A program made the translations under genes and the position numbers. From Chitinivorax sp. B (GTDB taxonomy: Bacteria; Pseudomonadota; Gammaproteobacteria; Burkholderiales; SCOH01): a DNA stretch of 64,000 bases. Positions 51,321 through 60,626 of this stretch are shown here, piece by piece. Position 1 is the stretch's first letter. Every line of letters begins with the position of its first letter. The stretch is from the NCBI RefSeq assembly GCF_005503445.1, contig NZ_SCOH01000002.1, positions 1 through 64,000 of the forward strand. Reading direction: 5' to 3'. The notes under the pieces were generated by a model. That model did not search any database and was not told the DNA's origin. It worked only from the letters and a program-made list of their open reading frames with translations.

Positions 51321-51438
51321 CATGCCCGACAGTGCAGGAGCACTTTTTCAGATGCATACCTGCCATGCATCAATGACATTGCCAATCGTTGCCTAACGCC
51401 ATTAGGCTCCTTGTTCACCTAGAACTATGGAGCCAACA

Positions 51439-52068
51439 ATGTCTTCCCAACCCATCACGCTTTATGTGGATGCCCACTTCACCAGCCCCTACGCCATGTC
51501 GGTATTTGTTGGCCTACATGAGAAAAAGCTGCCATTCGAACTAGTCACCGTCGATCTCTACGCTGGTGCCAATCGCGAACCCCATTTTACCGGCACCTCG
51601 TTGACACAACGGGTACCCACGTTGGTGCATGGCGATTTTGCGCTTTCGGAGTCATCCGCCATCACCGAATACCTGGACGAGACCTTTGATGGTGTTGCAC
51701 TTTACCCGCGGGAACCACAACAACGTGCACGAGTGCGTCAAGTACAAGCTTGGCTACGCAGTGATCTGATGCCAATTCGTGAGGAGCGCCCGACCACAAC
51801 CATTTTCTATCAACCCAGTACAATCCCGCTATCTGACAAAGCGCAACAAGCCGCCAAGAAATTGATCTTTGCGGCCGAATCGCTATTGCAAGGTCGGGAC
51901 ACCCTGTGTGAGGAATGGAGTATTGCCGATGTGGACTTGGCGCTCATGCTGAACCGGTTGGCAATGAATGGTGATCCCTTGTCACCACAGCTTGCCGACT
52001 ATGCCAAACACCAATGGCAACGACCCTCAGTCCAATTATGGGTGAATCGGCAACGCCCCGCCTACTAA
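51439..52068 (+). CDS. yfcF: Glutathione S-transferase, YfcF-like
   Basis: A 209-residue GST. The N-terminal thioredoxin-like domain (1-80) has S-P-Y-A-M at the glutathione-activating position, RVPTLVHGDF with the cis-Pro and SESSAITEYLDE binding the gamma-glutamyl group; a helical C-terminal domain follows. The pattern resembles E. coli YfcF, a GST with peroxidase activity. The ATG used follows GGAG by eight bases; an ATG 12 bp upstream lacks a site. No operon partner is seen. Confidence 0.82.
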   Translation: MSSQPITLYVDAHFTSPYAMSVFVGLHEKKLPFELVTVDLYAGANREPHFTGTSLTQRVPTLVHGDFALSESSAITEYLDETFDGVALYPREPQQRARVRQVQAWLRSDLMPIREERPTTTIFYQPSTIPLSDKAQQAAKKLIFAAESLLQGRDTLCEEWSIADVDLALMLNRLAMNGDPLSPQLADYAKHQWQRPSVQLWVNRQRPAY

Positions 52069-52079
52069 CACCGTCATGT

Positions 52080-52103
52080 GCCCGGCTGCTGCTCGGTCCG
52101 GGC
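52080..52103 (+). terminator. GC-rich hairpin after the GST gene
   Basis: GCCCGG and CCGGGC form a short stem with a 12-base loop 12 bp after the stop codon, followed by an AT-rich stretch (about 52109-52180) but no pure T run. Confidence 0.4.
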
Positions 52104-52242
52104 CGTCAGATTTATTTACATATTCGATTTAATTTACATTCCAATAAAATAACAAGTAATTGATTAAAAATAAATATAACGCATTGGTGCAACCATTGCT
52201 TTCAGCACTGCATGCACATCTACCGCATAAAGGAGTCATGCC

Positions 52243-53040
52243 ATGCTGCGTCGTCCCAAGCTGTGTGCTCTTGCTGTAACCGGCCTCATTGCCGCCTCTA
52301 TCCACACCAGTTACGCCAGCCCATTCACCAGTTCACTATCCGCAACTGCCAGCAGCAGCTTTGATCTGATCAATTCGCTGGCACCAATAGGTACCGCACA
52401 ACAATCTGGCTCCATTTTTCACACTGCTGGCGGTGTCATAACCAGCAGTGTATTCAACGGTGTCAGCATTACGCCCGGCTCGATCAACGGCGGCCTTACC
52501 GATGTTGGGGATGGCGTAGGCATGTCGATCGATGCCAATGGAAGCGGCCAGAGCGGGGTATCAGAAAATGGTGGTATTTTTGGCGATTGGCAAATGTCAT
52601 TGCAGAATACGTCTGCCGTAGACACGCTATTCATCAGGCTTGCCCTGCATGTCGTCTACGATGGCCCGGCCGCATTTGGGCAGGATGCTTTCATGCTGTT
52701 TGATGTGTCCATTCAGGATAGTGGACTCAACGAATTGTTGTTCAGCCATCGATTGGCAGACTCGCTCAATGGTGACAATCCACCAGGAGACAGCAACCCG
52801 GGTCATATTGATATATCGCTGCTTCCAGGGCAATCAGCCAGCTATACCGGGGTAGTAAGAGCACGTGGCGGCGCGTTTGCTTTCGATTCCTCCTACAATG
52901 GCTTCATGAATGCCTCGTTCAGTATCGAGAGTGTACGAACCAGCCGACGGAACATCCCAGAACCATTCCCGCTGTTACTGATCGGAACGGGCTTGCTCAG
53001 CATCGCATGGCAACGTTCGAAATCCAGCTTCTCTAAATAA
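52243..53040 (+). CDS. PEP-CTERM sorting-domain exported protein
   Basis: A 265-residue protein. The signal peptide ends near T-S-Y-A-S (residue 26), a Ser/Gly/Asn-rich beta-type body follows, and the C-terminus is a PEP-CTERM tail: P-E-P, a hydrophobic helix (LLLIGTGLLSIAW) and a basic end. Such tails are recognised by exosortase (EpsH/XrtA types) and occur in EPS-producing Gram-negatives. Here exosortase would be encoded elsewhere. AAAGGAG lies seven bases before the ATG. The upstream 170 bp are clearly richer in A and T than the surroundings. Function of the body is unknown. Confidence 0.78.
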   Translation: MLRRPKLCALAVTGLIAASIHTSYASPFTSSLSATASSSFDLINSLAPIGTAQQSGSIFHTAGGVITSSVFNGVSITPGSINGGLTDVGDGVGMSIDANGSGQSGVSENGGIFGDWQMSLQNTSAVDTLFIRLALHVVYDGPAAFGQDAFMLFDVSIQDSGLNELLFSHRLADSLNGDNPPGDSNPGHIDISLLPGQSASYTGVVRARGGAFAFDSSYNGFMNASFSIESVRTSRRNIPEPFPLLLIGTGLLSIAWQRSKSSFSK

Positions 53041-53131
53041 ATTGATACCCCATTCAGCAATACCTACTGCGGCATCAACCCAGCAGCGGGCCGGGCCACG
53101 TCGCTGTTTCATTAACCGATAGGAGCTTGTC

Positions 53132-53785
53132 ATGATTCGCATGCAACATCATTTGTTGATTAGCACTGTCTTGTTGGTCACGCCACTGTCTGCGACGCTG
53201 GCTTGTTCTTCAGAACCCATCCTGGGATCCATCTGTACCGTTGGATTCACCTTCTGTCCGCGCGGCTGGGCAGAGGCCAACGGGCAATTGCTTTCCATCG
53301 CACAGAATACGGCTTTGTTTGCATTACTGGGTACAACTTATGGTGGCAATGGGCAAACCACCTTTGCGTTACCCGATCTACGCGGCAGAGCCATCGCTCA
53401 TACAGGGCAAGGGCCAGGCCTATCCAATCTGGACCAAGGGCAGGTCTTGGGAAGTGAAAATACCACGTTGATCGTCAACAATCTGCCACCTCACAATCAC
53501 AGCGCCAGTTCCAACGCCGCCATCACAGCCAAGCTTCGTGGCAGCAGTGGCAATGGATCGACCGACAGCCCTGCTGGTGGTGTGCTGGCGAAGCAAGCCC
53601 GCACCAACATCTATGGCGCCGGACCGGCCGATACGGACATGGGACCATCAGCCATTGCTGTTAATGCGACGGTGGCAACCACAACCAGCAACACCGGTGG
53701 TGGCCAACCATTCGACAATCATCAGCCCACTTTAGTCATGCGACAGTGCATTGCTCTGGAAGGCATTTTCCCTTCCCGAAATTGA
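53132..53785 (+). CDS. Secreted tail-collar domain protein
   Basis: A 217-residue protein with the phage tail collar (microcystin-dependent protein) domain: EPILGSICTVGFTFCPRGWAEANGQLL near residues 27-54, then TYGGNGQTTFALPDLRGR and the NNLPPHNHS region. It also has a signal peptide (LLISTVLLVTPLSATLA), and several cysteines in the collar segment that could form disulfides. It stands behind the PEP-CTERM gene with TAGGAG before its start. There are no phage genes nearby, so a secreted surface protein is more likely than a virion part. Confidence 0.75.
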   Translation: MIRMQHHLLISTVLLVTPLSATLACSSEPILGSICTVGFTFCPRGWAEANGQLLSIAQNTALFALLGTTYGGNGQTTFALPDLRGRAIAHTGQGPGLSNLDQGQVLGSENTTLIVNNLPPHNHSASSNAAITAKLRGSSGNGSTDSPAGGVLAKQARTNIYGAGPADTDMGPSAIAVNATVATTTSNTGGGQPFDNHQPTLVMRQCIALEGIFPSRN

Positions 53786-53812
53786 CCACTGGCATGCCAC
53801 AGGCCAAAACAA

Positions 53813-53844
53813 ACGGGGCGCAACGTGTCAGCGTTACACCCCGT
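53813..53844 (-). terminator. Terminator of corA
   Basis: On the minus strand ACGGGGTGTAACG pairs with CGTTGCGCCCCGT (13 bp including two G-U pairs) and is followed by TTGTTTTGG. It lies 25 bp after the corA stop and can also end the convergent collar-protein transcript. Confidence 0.75.
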
Positions 53845-53868
53845 CATATTGAAATATCATCAACCCTA

Positions 53869-54939
53869 CTACAACCAGCGACGTCGCCAGAACGAATAGC
53901 CCATCACCGATGCAATTACCACCAGTAAACCCAGTACGCCAAAGTAGCCCCAATGCCACTCCAACTCCGGCATGTATTTGAAGTTCATGCCATAAATCCC
54001 GGTAATTAACGTCAGCGGCAAGAAGATCGTGGTAATCGCGGTCAAAAAGCGCATTTCGACATTCAGGCGATTTGACAGCGCGGATAGATAGATATCCTGC
54101 ATACCCGCGATCAGATCTCGGATAACCTCGGTGGATTCGATCACATGCACAGTGTGATCATAGACATCACGCAGGTAAAGTCGGGTATCTGCACCAAACA
54201 GATCATGCTCACCACGAGCCAGCGTACTGAACAGCTCGCGCAGCGGCCATAACGAGCGTTTCAGCAACAAGGTATCTGCCTTCAGTATATGAATACGCGG
54301 CAACAGCTTGTGACTGGGACGTTGTAGCAATTCATCCTCTAGCCTTTCAGTGGCATCATTGACTCGCTCCAACACGACAAAGTAGTAGTCAACAATCGCA
54401 TCCAGAATGGAATAGGCGAGATAGTCCGCACCGGATCTACGTAATAGGCCGGTGCCCGCACTCAAACGCTGGCGAAGGTCCGCCAGTTTGCCTGTTGGCC
54501 GTTCTTGAAAAGTCAGTACCCAATTCGGCCCCACCGCCAGGCTGACCTGTTCGGAAAACAGATTGCCATGGGTGTCACAGTCAAACACCCGAGCCACAAT
54601 GTATAAATAGTGACCGTAATCCTCCAGCTTGGGACGCTGATCGGTATTCAGAATGTCTTCCAGTGTCAATGGGTGCAGATTGAAGCGCTCACCGATCTCA
54701 GCCATGATCTCTGGCTCATGCAGGCCGTGCACATTCAGCCAATATACGCCGCCATTCGGCTGATAAGCTTTGCCCTCTTCCAGGCTACGAAAATGCGTCT
54801 CCCGATACCGCTCAACATCATATTCGATCAAGGTGATCGCTGGCACGTCCGTTTTCACGTCACCGATGTGTATCAATGCGCCCGGGCCTTGGCCAGTTTT
54901 GCGCAGGCGGTCTTTGTAGAGCTTACGCGCTCTTGCCAT
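53869..54939 (-). CDS. corA: Magnesium/cobalt transporter CorA
   Basis: A 356-residue CorA-type channel: a large N-terminal cytoplasmic alpha/beta funnel (about 30-290) and two C-terminal membrane helices, with the selectivity motif Y-G-M-N between them and a basic C-terminus. It transports divalent cations, chiefly magnesium. GGAG lies seven bases before the ATG, which overlaps the end of ppx by 17 bases, so ppx and corA are co-transcribed. Confidence 0.93.
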   Translation of the reverse strand: MARARKLYKDRLRKTGQGPGALIHIGDVKTDVPAITLIEYDVERYRETHFRSLEEGKAYQPNGGVYWLNVHGLHEPEIMAEIGERFNLHPLTLEDILNTDQRPKLEDYGHYLYIVARVFDCDTHGNLFSEQVSLAVGPNWVLTFQERPTGKLADLRQRLSAGTGLLRRSGADYLAYSILDAIVDYYFVVLERVNDATERLEDELLQRPSHKLLPRIHILKADTLLLKRSLWPLRELFSTLARGEHDLFGADTRLYLRDVYDHTVHVIESTEVIRDLIAGMQDIYLSALSNRLNVEMRFLTAITTIFLPLTLITGIYGMNFKYMPELEWHWGYFGVLGLLVVIASVMGYSFWRRRWL

Positions 54940-56413
54940 GACGAATCTCCAAGCCCAATCCAACGGCTTGCCAGAATTCAGCTTCCTGCTTCAATGCCAT
55001 ATCCGTCAATGGACTGTGTTCCAGCCATTTGCGATCGATCGTCAGCGTAAAACCCTTGTTACCATTGATGACCAGCTGGATATCGGGCAGCTTGACGTCC
55101 ATCCGGCTCCGGAAGAACAAGGCTCCCAGACGGATCGCTACGATGCGAGACCATTCGGTCAGACTGGCACCTTTAAGCTGCTTCCCAAGATTACCGCGAT
55201 GGGCCAGTGCCATGCGCGACAACGCCAACTGCTCTGGCTTGGAAAAACCAGGCATGTCGGCATTTTCAAGAATATAGGCTGAGTGCTTGTGATAACCCGT
55301 GTGTGATACCGATAAGCCGATTTCATGCAGTTTGGCCGCCCAGCTGATGATTTGTAGCGCCTGCTCATGGTCACCTTCCAGCTGCCTTGCCAGCTGTAGG
55401 TAAAGCTTCACGGCCAGGTTCATCACGCGTTCGGTCTGACCGATATCCACATGATAACGGCGTTTGAACTGCGCCACCGTCACATCACGCATGTCCTTGT
55501 GATGGTGGCGCCCCAATAAATCCCACAATACTCCTTCGCGTAGCGCACCATTGGCTGTGATCATCTGTTTGATGCCCAGCTCGGCAAACGCTGCATACAT
55601 GATGCAGAAACCACCCACGATCACCGGGGCGCGATCAGGCCGTAAACCATTGAGTTTAAGATCCGCAATATTCCCCTGAGCAAGCAACATATCACGTACA
55701 CGCTCCATGCCTTCAGCGGTGATGCCATTGGTACTCAGGTCGTTCAATTCCATAATGTCAGCCAGGGACCTGGCTGTACCGGAAGTGCCGACCGCCTGTT
55801 GCCAATGGGTCGCATGGAACTCGCCGACTATACGAACGATTTCATTGCGTGCGGCCAGCTCTGCTGCCCGCATTGCCTGCTTGGTGATCTTGCCATCAGG
55901 AAAAAAGCGCCGTGTATAGCTGACGCACCCCATGTAAAGACTCTCAGTCTTTTGCGGTTTAAGTTGACTACCAATGATGAATTCCGTCGACCCACCTCCA
56001 ATGTCGATCACCAGACGTTTTTCCTTAGTGGCAGGTAGACTATGTGCTGCACCCAGGTAAATCAGGCGTGCCTCTTCACGACCAGCAATGATCTCAATTG
56101 GGAAATCGCCCAAAGCCTGTTCAAAACGCGGCATGAATTCGGAAGCGTTCAACGCTACCCGCAACGTATTGGTACCAACAATGCGGACCGCCTCCTTTGG
56201 CAGGCCACGCAAACGCTCACCAAACCGGCGTAGGCATTGCACAGCACGTTGAATGGCTGCCTCTTCCAACCAATCATCAGCGGTCAAGCCGGCCCCAAGT
56301 CGAACAGGGTCTTTCAGGGTATCAAGGGGATAGATCTGATCGTCGACAACACGGGCAACCTGCAGCCGAAAGCTGTTGGAACCCAAGTCAACTGCGGCAA
56401 TAGTGGGAAAATT
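54923..56413 (-). CDS. ppx: Exopolyphosphatase Ppx/GppA family
   Basis: A 496-residue enzyme of the sugar kinase/actin fold. DLGSNSFRL and VIDIGGGSTEF are phosphate loops of the N-terminal halves, and a C-terminal HD-like helical domain (about 300-490) follows, with the full length typical of Ppx. It hydrolyses polyphosphate and may also act on pppGpp. It lies 57 bp after phoU on the same strand, a frequent link of phosphate metabolism genes. Confidence 0.92.
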   Translation of the reverse strand, partial: NFPTIAAVDLGSNSFRLQVARVVDDQIYPLDTLKDPVRLGAGLTADDWLEEAAIQRAVQCLRRFGERLRGLPKEAVRIVGTNTLRVALNASEFMPRFEQALGDFPIEIIAGREEARLIYLGAAHSLPATKEKRLVIDIGGGSTEFIIGSQLKPQKTESLYMGCVSYTRRFFPDGKITKQAMRAAELAARNEIVRIVGEFHATHWQQAVGTSGTARSLADIMELNDLSTNGITAEGMERVRDMLLAQGNIADLKLNGLRPDRAPVIVGGFCIMYAAFAELGIKQMITANGALREGVLWDLLGRHHHKDMRDVTVAQFKRRYHVDIGQTERVMNLAVKLYLQLARQLEGDHEQALQIISWAAKLHEIGLSVSHTGYHKHSAYILENADMPGFSKPEQLALSRMALAHRGNLGKQLKGASLTEWSRIVAIRLGALFFRSRMDVKLPDIQLVINGNKGFTLTIDRKWLEHSPLTDMALKQEAEFWQAVGLGLEIRHGKSA

Positions 56414-56470
56414 CATCGATAGGAAAATGCCGCTCACATATCGCAAGCGGCTTCAAAAATGACAATGCTG

Positions 56471-57172
56471 TTATTGTAACGCTTCGCGCTCGACTTCTTC
56501 GACAGAAGTGTGACGAACGTCCTTACCCTTGACCATGAACACCACGTATTCACTCATGTTTTTGGCGTGATCGCCAATACGTTCCAATGCTTTGGCAATC
56601 GACAAAATCTCCAACGAAATCGAAATGGTTCGTGGGTCTTCCATCATGAAGGTAATCAATTGTCGAATGATGGCACGGTATTCTTCATCCACCTGAAGAT
56701 CAGCCCGTACCACTTGAGCCGCTGCAGTCAAATCCAGACGCGCAAAAGCATCCAGTGCCTTGCGCAACATTTCCAGCACCAGGTCAGCCATATGGCGCAC
56801 TTCATGGAAACGCGGCAAATTCACCCGATCCGACTCATAGATCATCTTGCTCATTCTGGCGATTTTTTCGGCTTCATCACCTATACGCTCCAGATCTGTC
56901 GTGGTCTTGATCATTGTCATGACCATACGCAGGTCACTGGCGGCAGGTTGCCGACGGGCAATGATATGCTGGCAGGCATCATCGATTTCCACATCATAGG
57001 CATTGACGCGGTGATCATCGGAAATGGCCTTATGGATCAGATCCATATCGCCTGTGGCCAAGCCTTCCATCGCGGTGATGATTTGCTGTTCAACCAGTCC
57101 CCCCATTTGCAGCACGCGGGAGCGAACCGATTCCAGCTCGGTATCGAATTGTTTTGAAATATGTTCCGGCAT
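56471..57172 (-). CDS. phoU: Phosphate signalling protein PhoU
   Basis: A 233-residue all-helical protein with two PhoU repeats, each with acidic E/D-x-x-x-D metal-binding signatures (DLERIGDEAEKIA and ALERIGDHAKNMSEY). PhoU mediates between the Pst transporter and PhoR. The pst genes are not in the window; here phoU is followed by ppx and corA. Confidence 0.95.
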   Translation of the reverse strand: MPEHISKQFDTELESVRSRVLQMGGLVEQQIITAMEGLATGDMDLIHKAISDDHRVNAYDVEIDDACQHIIARRQPAASDLRMVMTMIKTTTDLERIGDEAEKIARMSKMIYESDRVNLPRFHEVRHMADLVLEMLRKALDAFARLDLTAAAQVVRADLQVDEEYRAIIRQLITFMMEDPRTISISLEILSIAKALERIGDHAKNMSEYVVFMVKGKDVRHTSVEEVEREALQ

Positions 57173-57244
57173 TGCTGCATTCTCCTGCGACAGGCTTCAT
57201 AATCGGCTGACGATAGCAGCCGATTATGACAATTGTGTTGCAAT

Positions 57245-57901
57245 TTAGGAAATGGTCTGAACTCCATCAGGCTTGCCAAGCAACAGCACATCCGCGCGCC
57301 GGGCGGCAAACAGGCCATTGGTCACCACACCCACGATCTGGTTCAACATAGCTTCAAATTCAACTGGCTTTACAATTTGCAACCCATGCACATCAATGAT
57401 TACGTTGCCGTTGTCAGTGACCACACCTTCACGCAGTGCAGGGTGACCACCCAGTTTGACGATTTCCCGAGCTACATGACTACGCGCCATCGGAATAACT
57501 TCAACCGGTAATGGGAAAGCACCCAATACGTCCACCAGCTTGCTTTGATCCGCAATACAGATAAATTGTTTCGCCACCGCAGCTACAATTTTTTCTCGGG
57601 TCAGTGCAGCACCACCGCCTTTGATCATGTGTAGATGATGGTTGATCTCGTCCGCCCCATCCACATACACCGGCAATTCGTCCACCACGTTCAGATCCAG
57701 CACTTGTATTCCGTGAGACGTCAAACGCTTCGCACTGGCTTCCGAACTGGCCACCGCACCATTGATGCGATGTTTGATCTTGGCCAGTTCATCAATGAAA
57801 TGGTTTGCTGTTGAACCAGTTCCAACCCCAACGATGCAATCATCAGGCACATACTGAATGGCAGCCTTGGCCACCGCTTGTTTCATTTCGTCTTGCGTCA
57901 T
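57245..57901 (-). CDS. rpiA: Ribose-5-phosphate isomerase A
   Basis: A 218-residue enzyme converting ribose 5-phosphate and ribulose 5-phosphate. Motifs are [16 protein letters not shown] (phosphate loop), [20 protein letters not shown] (catalytic region with Asp, Glu and Lys) and EVIPMA. It is divergent from ilvA across 227 bp and upstream of phoU by 72 bp. Confidence 0.96.
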   Translation of the reverse strand: MTQDEMKQAVAKAAIQYVPDDCIVGVGTGSTANHFIDELAKIKHRINGAVASSEASAKRLTSHGIQVLDLNVVDELPVYVDGADEINHHLHMIKGGGAALTREKIVAAVAKQFICIADQSKLVDVLGAFPLPVEVIPMARSHVAREIVKLGGHPALREGVVTDNGNVIIDVHGLQIVKPVEFEAMLNQIVGVVTNGLFAARRADVLLLGKPDGVQTIS

Positions 57902-58128
57902 ACCAGATATCCAGTTGATCCAGCTTCAAGCATAGCCTTTGGCGTGGTAATTACACAATAACCATGCATTGGGTGTTGGGTTTGAGAGAGAAAATAGCGT
58001 ACTCAACAATTTTCGCATATGACTGCCGGTCAAATGCTGGCAAAGATATGGCTTACCAAATCCAGAGTGGCACGCCTGTAGCCCATCTGATACGCTTATT
58101 GGCTTAGACCGCACGCAGAATCAGGCAC

Positions 58129-59640
58129 ATGAAACAGGATTATCTGGAACGCATACTCACCGCCCGCGTTTATGAAGCAGCGGTTGAAACCCCCTTGGAA
58201 ACTGCCCCCAACCTCAGCAAGCGCATTGACAATCAGGTATTGCTGAAACGCGAAGATATGCAACCGGTGTTTTCCTTCAAATTGCGTGGCGCCTATAACA
58301 AAATGGCATCACTCAGCGATGAGGAGCTGGCACGGGGGGTGGTGACCGCATCGGCAGGCAACCATGCACAGGGAGTGGCCTTCTCGGCGCAAAAACTTGG
58401 GGTGAAAGCCACCATCGTCATGCCTGCTACCACACCACGTATCAAAGTGAATGCAGTGGCCGCACGGGGTGGCAATGTGGTGTTACATGGCGATAGTTAT
58501 GACGATGCCTATCGTCACGCGCTGTCCATCGTCGAACAGGAAGGCGCCACCATGGTCCATCCGTTTGATGATCCGGACGTGATCGCAGGCCAAGGCACTG
58601 TTGGCATGGAAATCCTGCGACAAGAATCCAAACTGATTACCGCAATTTTCGTCCCCATTGGCGGCGGCGGTCTGGCCGCTGGGCTGAGTGCCTACGTCAA
58701 ACGATTGAAACCCGAGATCCGTGTGATTGGGGTGGAACCGATAGATTCGGACGCGATGTACCAGTCACTACAAGCCGGTGAACGTGTCACCCTGCCACAG
58801 GTTGGGCTGTTTGCCGATGGCGTGGCCGTTAAGTTGGTTGGGGCAGAAACCTTTCTGTTATGTCAGCGCTATCTGGATGAAATCGTACGTGTGGATACTG
58901 ACGAAATCTGCGCAGCCATCAAAGACGTATTCGAAGATACCCGTTCGATCATGGAACCTTCCGGTGCCTTGGCACTGGCTGGCCTGAAGCGTTGGGCTGC
59001 ACGTGAGCAGGTGAAAGGCCAGCGACTGGTCGCCGTCACATCCGGTGCCAATATGAACTTCGACCGCCTTCGCCATGTAGCAGAGCGGGCCGAAGTAGGT
59101 GAACAACGTGAAGTGTTGCTGGCTGTGAACCTGCCAGAAAGACCAGGCAGCTTCCGCCATATGTGCGAGTTCCTGGGTGGACGTTTCGTCACTGAATTCA
59201 ACTATCGCTATGCCAGTGCTGATCAGGCACATGTCTTTGTTGGCCTGCAGGTGAATCATCGCAGCGAGGCGACGGAGATTGTTCGGGAGCTAGAGGTGCA
59301 TGGGCTGACAGCCCTGGACCTGACAGAGAATGAACTTGCCAAGGTCCATATCCGTAACCTGATTGGTGGTCGCGCACCGGCGGCGCGCCACGAACGCCTG
59401 ATCAGCTTTGAGTTCCCGGAACGCCCTGGCGCCCTGACACGCTTTCTGGACAGCATGAATCACGACTGGAACATCAGCCTGTTCCATTACCGCCACCATG
59501 GTGCTGACTATGGCCGAGTTCTGGTTGGCATTCAGGTGCCACCTGACGAAAATGCCGAATTTGGCGAATTTTTGGCCAAACTGGGCTATATATGGGCAGA
59601 AGAGACCGACAATCCTGCATACAAACTGTTCCTCAGCTGA
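58129..59640 (+). CDS. ilvA: Threonine ammonia-lyase, biosynthetic (IlvA)
   Basis: A 503-residue PLP enzyme that deaminates threonine to 2-oxobutanoate, the first step towards isoleucine. The PLP lysine is in FSFKLRGAYN, the glycine loop is VPIGGGGLAAG, and two ACT-like regulatory domains follow (about 325-400 and 420-500), the arrangement that gives feedback inhibition by isoleucine. It matches the biosynthetic full-length type. It ends in an intrinsic terminator. Confidence 0.96.
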   Translation: MKQDYLERILTARVYEAAVETPLETAPNLSKRIDNQVLLKREDMQPVFSFKLRGAYNKMASLSDEELARGVVTASAGNHAQGVAFSAQKLGVKATIVMPATTPRIKVNAVAARGGNVVLHGDSYDDAYRHALSIVEQEGATMVHPFDDPDVIAGQGTVGMEILRQESKLITAIFVPIGGGGLAAGLSAYVKRLKPEIRVIGVEPIDSDAMYQSLQAGERVTLPQVGLFADGVAVKLVGAETFLLCQRYLDEIVRVDTDEICAAIKDVFEDTRSIMEPSGALALAGLKRWAAREQVKGQRLVAVTSGANMNFDRLRHVAERAEVGEQREVLLAVNLPERPGSFRHMCEFLGGRFVTEFNYRYASADQAHVFVGLQVNHRSEATEIVRELEVHGLTALDLTENELAKVHIRNLIGGRAPAARHERLISFEFPERPGALTRFLDSMNHDWNISLFHYRHHGADYGRVLVGIQVPPDENAEFGEFLAKLGYIWAEETDNPAYKLFLS

Positions 59641-59661
59641 ATCACAGCATCAGCTAGCAAT

Positions 59662-59696
59662 AATGGCCTACCCCTTGGTGGGCCATTGTCTTTTTT
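59662..59696 (+). terminator. Intrinsic terminator after ilvA
   Basis: An 11-bp stem (AATGGCCTACC with GGTGGGCCATT, one G-T pair) with a CCTT loop is followed by GTC and six T, 22 bp after the ilvA stop. Confidence 0.92.
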
Positions 59697-59807
59697 GTAT
59701 CTGATCAATGGCTTGAACTCGGCCAACCATTTCCCACGATGCTATAGTGTTTAAAGGAGTATTTGAGCAAACAAATGTTCAATCAGCTGTGATGTTTACA
59801 CCGAAGG

Positions 59808-60611
59808 TTGTTCCATCACCCGGAAATCTCCGCCACGAACCGATTGCATGCCACAACGGCAGGGATGACTGTACTTTCTCGCCTTGGTGCTGGACCCAAT
59901 CCCCGAATGGGAGACATTGTGTTGCAAGATCCGTTTGACTTGTTGCTAGGCAAAGCTTGGCATTGGCTGACAACCTCCATCCTGACTGTGTTCTGTTCGT
60001 GCTGGATGCAGACATCACAGGCGAGCACGCTCAGCATCACCGTCAATGATCAATCAGGCAAACCGCTGGAACATGCAGTAGTCACACTTTCCCAGCCCAA
60101 TCAATCGCCAGCCCTTAAGCCTGGTAAGGCCACCATTGATCAGATCGACAAGGAATTTGTGCCTTTCGTCTCTGTCATCAGTACCGGTACCAGTGTCAGT
60201 TTTCCGAATAAAGACAACACGCGACATCATGTTTACTCATTCTCCGGAACTAAAAAGTTTGAACTGAAGCTATATTCCGGTACGCCATCTCAGCCTGTGA
60301 TCTTTGATAAGCCAGGCATTGTGGTGCTGGGATGCAATATCCATGACTGGATGCTGGCCTATGTTTATGTCACCGATGACCCCTATTTCACCAGCACTGG
60401 CAATAATGGCCTAGCCAAGTTTGACACACTACCCAGTGGGGACTGGCAAGTACGCATTTGGCACCCTCGTCAAACAGGAGCGGAATTCACGGCCATAGTG
60501 AAGCAGACAGATACCCATCAAGTCATCACGTTAAAAATTGATACCACCACAACCAAGCAGCCCGCCAAACGCCCACCTGGTGGTGGAAAATACCAATACG
60601 ACCGACCTTGA
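59808..60611 (+). CDS. Cupredoxin-like exported protein (methylamine-utilisation-like)
   Basis: A protein with a hydrophobic export segment (about residues 47-68, ending M-Q-T-S-Q-A-S) and a cupredoxin-like body. Candidate type I copper ligands are His in NTRHHVYSF and Cys, His, Met in GCNIHDWM. An Ig-like/carboxypeptidase-regulatory strand pattern precedes it. The start is uncertain: ATG codons at 59808, 59865 and 59907 are in frame and the last is closest to the signal segment. It is followed after 15 bp by the EAL protein gene; the two are likely co-transcribed. Confidence 0.7.
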   Translation: MFHHPEISATNRLHATTAGMTVLSRLGAGPNPRMGDIVLQDPFDLLLGKAWHWLTTSILTVFCSCWMQTSQASTLSITVNDQSGKPLEHAVVTLSQPNQSPALKPGKATIDQIDKEFVPFVSVISTGTSVSFPNKDNTRHHVYSFSGTKKFELKLYSGTPSQPVIFDKPGIVVLGCNIHDWMLAYVYVTDDPYFTSTGNNGLAKFDTLPSGDWQVRIWHPRQTGAEFTAIVKQTDTHQVITLKIDTTTTKQPAKRPPGGGKYQYDRP

Positions 60612-60626
60612 TTGAGGATCGACGGC

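Noticed and set aside
53132-53785. A prophage remnant at the tail-collar gene
   Set aside because: No other phage gene, integrase or attachment site is nearby and the protein has a signal peptide.
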